In this document: positions 62,958 to 64,000 of the stretch, one piece after another
How positions within the stretch are numbered: position 1 is the first letter of the stretch
Layout of the letters: the number at the start of each line of letters is the position of its first letter
The notes under the pieces: model-generated
The model's input: the letters and a program-made list of their open reading frames with translations, nothing else
Database searches by the model: none
What the model was told of the DNA's origin: nothing
Assembly: GCA_025232375.1 (NCBI GenBank)
Contig: CP060419.1
Coordinates: 2,355,001 to 2,419,000 of the forward strand
DNA: 64,000 nt
Reading direction: 5' to 3'
Source of the DNA: Pseudoxanthomonas sp. NC8
Lineage (GTDB): Bacteria; Pseudomonadota; Gammaproteobacteria; Xanthomonadales; Xanthomonadaceae
Translations under genes and position numbers: made by a program

Positions 62958-63282
62958 CGGCAGTCAGTGAAGATGGCGTGAAGTCGGGCCGATTCTGGCA
63001 GATCCGGCGCACCGGAAAGACGGCTCGCGGTTCTTTCGGGGGCCGGCGGTGCCCGGCCGCGCCCGGCGCGGCGCGGCTGTCCACGGATCCGGCGCCGGCG
63101 CAAGCGTTGCCCCGCAACCCCGTCGCCGGCGAGAATCCAGCCCGCCACCTCGCATCGCGGCCGCAGCCGGCACCCGCCGCCTCCCGCCGCCAGAACCATT
63201 CACGCAACGCCCCGCACGGGTCGCCGACGCTCCACGCGCCGGATCGGCCTGCCCCTTGCCTGAGTAGAAGAACGGAATCGCC
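62958..63282. other. Divergent intergenic region
   Basis: About 325 bases between the transporter and the efflux adaptor, which point away from each other. No gene is recognised; open frames here give low-complexity Arg/Pro/Ala translations. It must hold two promoters, but no confident -35/-10 pair or operator palindrome is visible. A weak ribosome-binding site (GAAGAACGGAATC) is seen before the adaptor ATG. Confidence 0.4.
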
Positions 63283-64000
63283 ATGGCCCCACGCACCCCG
63301 TCCACCGTTACCGCACGCGCGCCGTCCTACACGCGGCGCATGGCCCTGATGCTGATCGGCGTGGCCGTGATCTTCGGCGGCGTGTTCGCGATCAAGGCAT
63401 TCATGGCCAAGGCCACCAACGACTTCTTCGACAACATGCCGCAGCCGCCGGTGGAGGTCAGCACCTTCCCGGCACGCAACGAGCGCTGGGCAGGCAGCGC
63501 CGAGGCGGTCGGCACGCTGGTGGCCGACAACGGCACCGACGTGACCACCGAGGCCGGCGGCGTGGTCCAGGCCATCGCCTTCGAATCCGGTAAGGCCGTG
63601 CGCAAGGGTGACCTGCTGGTGCAGCTCAACACCGCCAACGAGCAGGCCCAGCTCAGGGCGCTGGAGACCGCGGCGCGACTGGCGGTCACCCAGCGCGACC
63701 GCTGGCGCGAGCTGGGCCAGCAGAAGCTGGTCTCGCGTTCGGAAGTGGACGAGCGCATCGCCGACGCCGCGACCACCCGCGGCTGAGGCCGAGGCGCAGC
63801 GCGCGCTGATCGCGCAGAAGACCATCCGCGCGCCGTTCGACGGCGTGCTCGGCATCCGCAAGGTCAACCTCGGCCAGTACCTCAACCCGGGCGACCCGAT
63901 CGTCAGCCTGCAGGCGCTCGACCCGATCCACGTCGACTTCACCCTGCCCGAGCAGCGCATGAACCAGGTCGCGATCGGCACGCCGGTGCGGCTGGAAGTG
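63283..64000 (+). CDS. RND efflux periplasmic adaptor (membrane fusion protein), cut by window edge, frameshifted
   Basis: The N-terminal 239 residues of an HlyD/AcrA-like adaptor linking an RND pump to an outer-membrane channel. After a basic N-terminus a single membrane helix (MALMLIGVAVIFGGVFAIKA) is followed by the lipoyl half-motif VTTEAGGVVQAIAFESGKAV, a helical hairpin (ANEQAQLRALETAARLAVTQ) and the second lipoyl half (KTIRAPFDGVLGIRKVNLGQ). The frame breaks at about 63780, after DAATTR. The MFP has PLRRPVEVSTFP-type start PQPPVEVSTFPARNERW, similar to MexH/AcrA-type adaptors. The pump gene should lie just beyond the window. Confidence 0.88.

Overview
The window looks like one chromosomal segment of a high-GC gammaproteobacterium of the Xanthomonadaceae/Lysobacteraceae (Luteimonas, Lysobacter, Thermomonas or a relative). 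The basis is gene content and order: tig-clpP-clpX-lon-hupB-tRNA-Val/Asp-ppiD, kdkA in an operon with moaA/C/D, phoB-phoR-ppk-ppx, pilT-pilU beside yggS-proC, and a short NAD-type isocitrate dehydrogenase. I see no prophage, insertion sequence, CRISPR array or classical defence system. Genus is inference; no search was possible.

The most important property of the window is technical. About 16 genes are intact and about 43 are broken by one-base indels or an in-frame stop, including housekeeping genes such as dnaQ, pyrB, lon, clpP, tig, ppk, pilT and proC. Most breaks I could reconstruct sit on a damaged CCWGG (CCAGG/CCTGG) pentamer: CCAGG appears as TAAGG or CTAGG, and CCTGG as CCTTA, CCTAG, CCTTGG, CCTATGG, TTATGG or CCTGGG. 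Restoring CCWGG restores the frame, family length or conserved residue. I read this as base-calling/consensus error at Dcm-type methylated sites, not gene decay. Gene coordinates below therefore span whole loci and note the breaks.

Layout. 1-3218 (minus): kdkA, an MBL-fold hydrolase, moaA, moaC, moaD. 3251-7813: a family 9 glycosyltransferase, a large membrane-anchored spermidine-synthase-like protein and DUF6165. 8200-13030: tRNA-Ser, PP2C phosphatase, dnaQ, rnhA, a methyltransferase, gloB, mltD. 13185-22219 (minus): protein quality control (tig, clpP, clpX, lon, hupB, ppiD) with tRNA-Val and tRNA-Asp. 22484-23130: five tRNAs (Pro, Arg, His, Lys, Leu). 23603-28060: Bax-inhibitor-1 family protein, NAD-isocitrate dehydrogenase, AhpD-like protein, glutaredoxin, BepA protease. 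28089-35907: phosphate/polyphosphate block (Pho box, phoB, phoR, ppk, ppx) and a von Willebrand lipoprotein. 35970-46172: pyrB, ruvX, algH, tag, a YitT-like protein, pilU, pilT, yggS, proC, DUF4426, a small secreted protein, pirin, DUF2306.

46196-59587 is a polyamine (putrescine/spermidine) uptake and catabolism island: Sad-type aldehyde dehydrogenase, PotI/H/G, two PotF-like binding proteins, a SpuC-type aminotransferase, PuuA-like ligase and PuuD; across a divergent promoter region lie a second glutamine-synthetase-like ligase and a PuuB-type oxidase. Together they could import putrescine and take it by transamination or by gamma-glutamylation to GABA and succinate. The end holds a two-receiver GGDEF protein, a bacteriohemerythrin behind a perfect FNR-type box, an MHS-family transporter and the start of an RND efflux adaptor.
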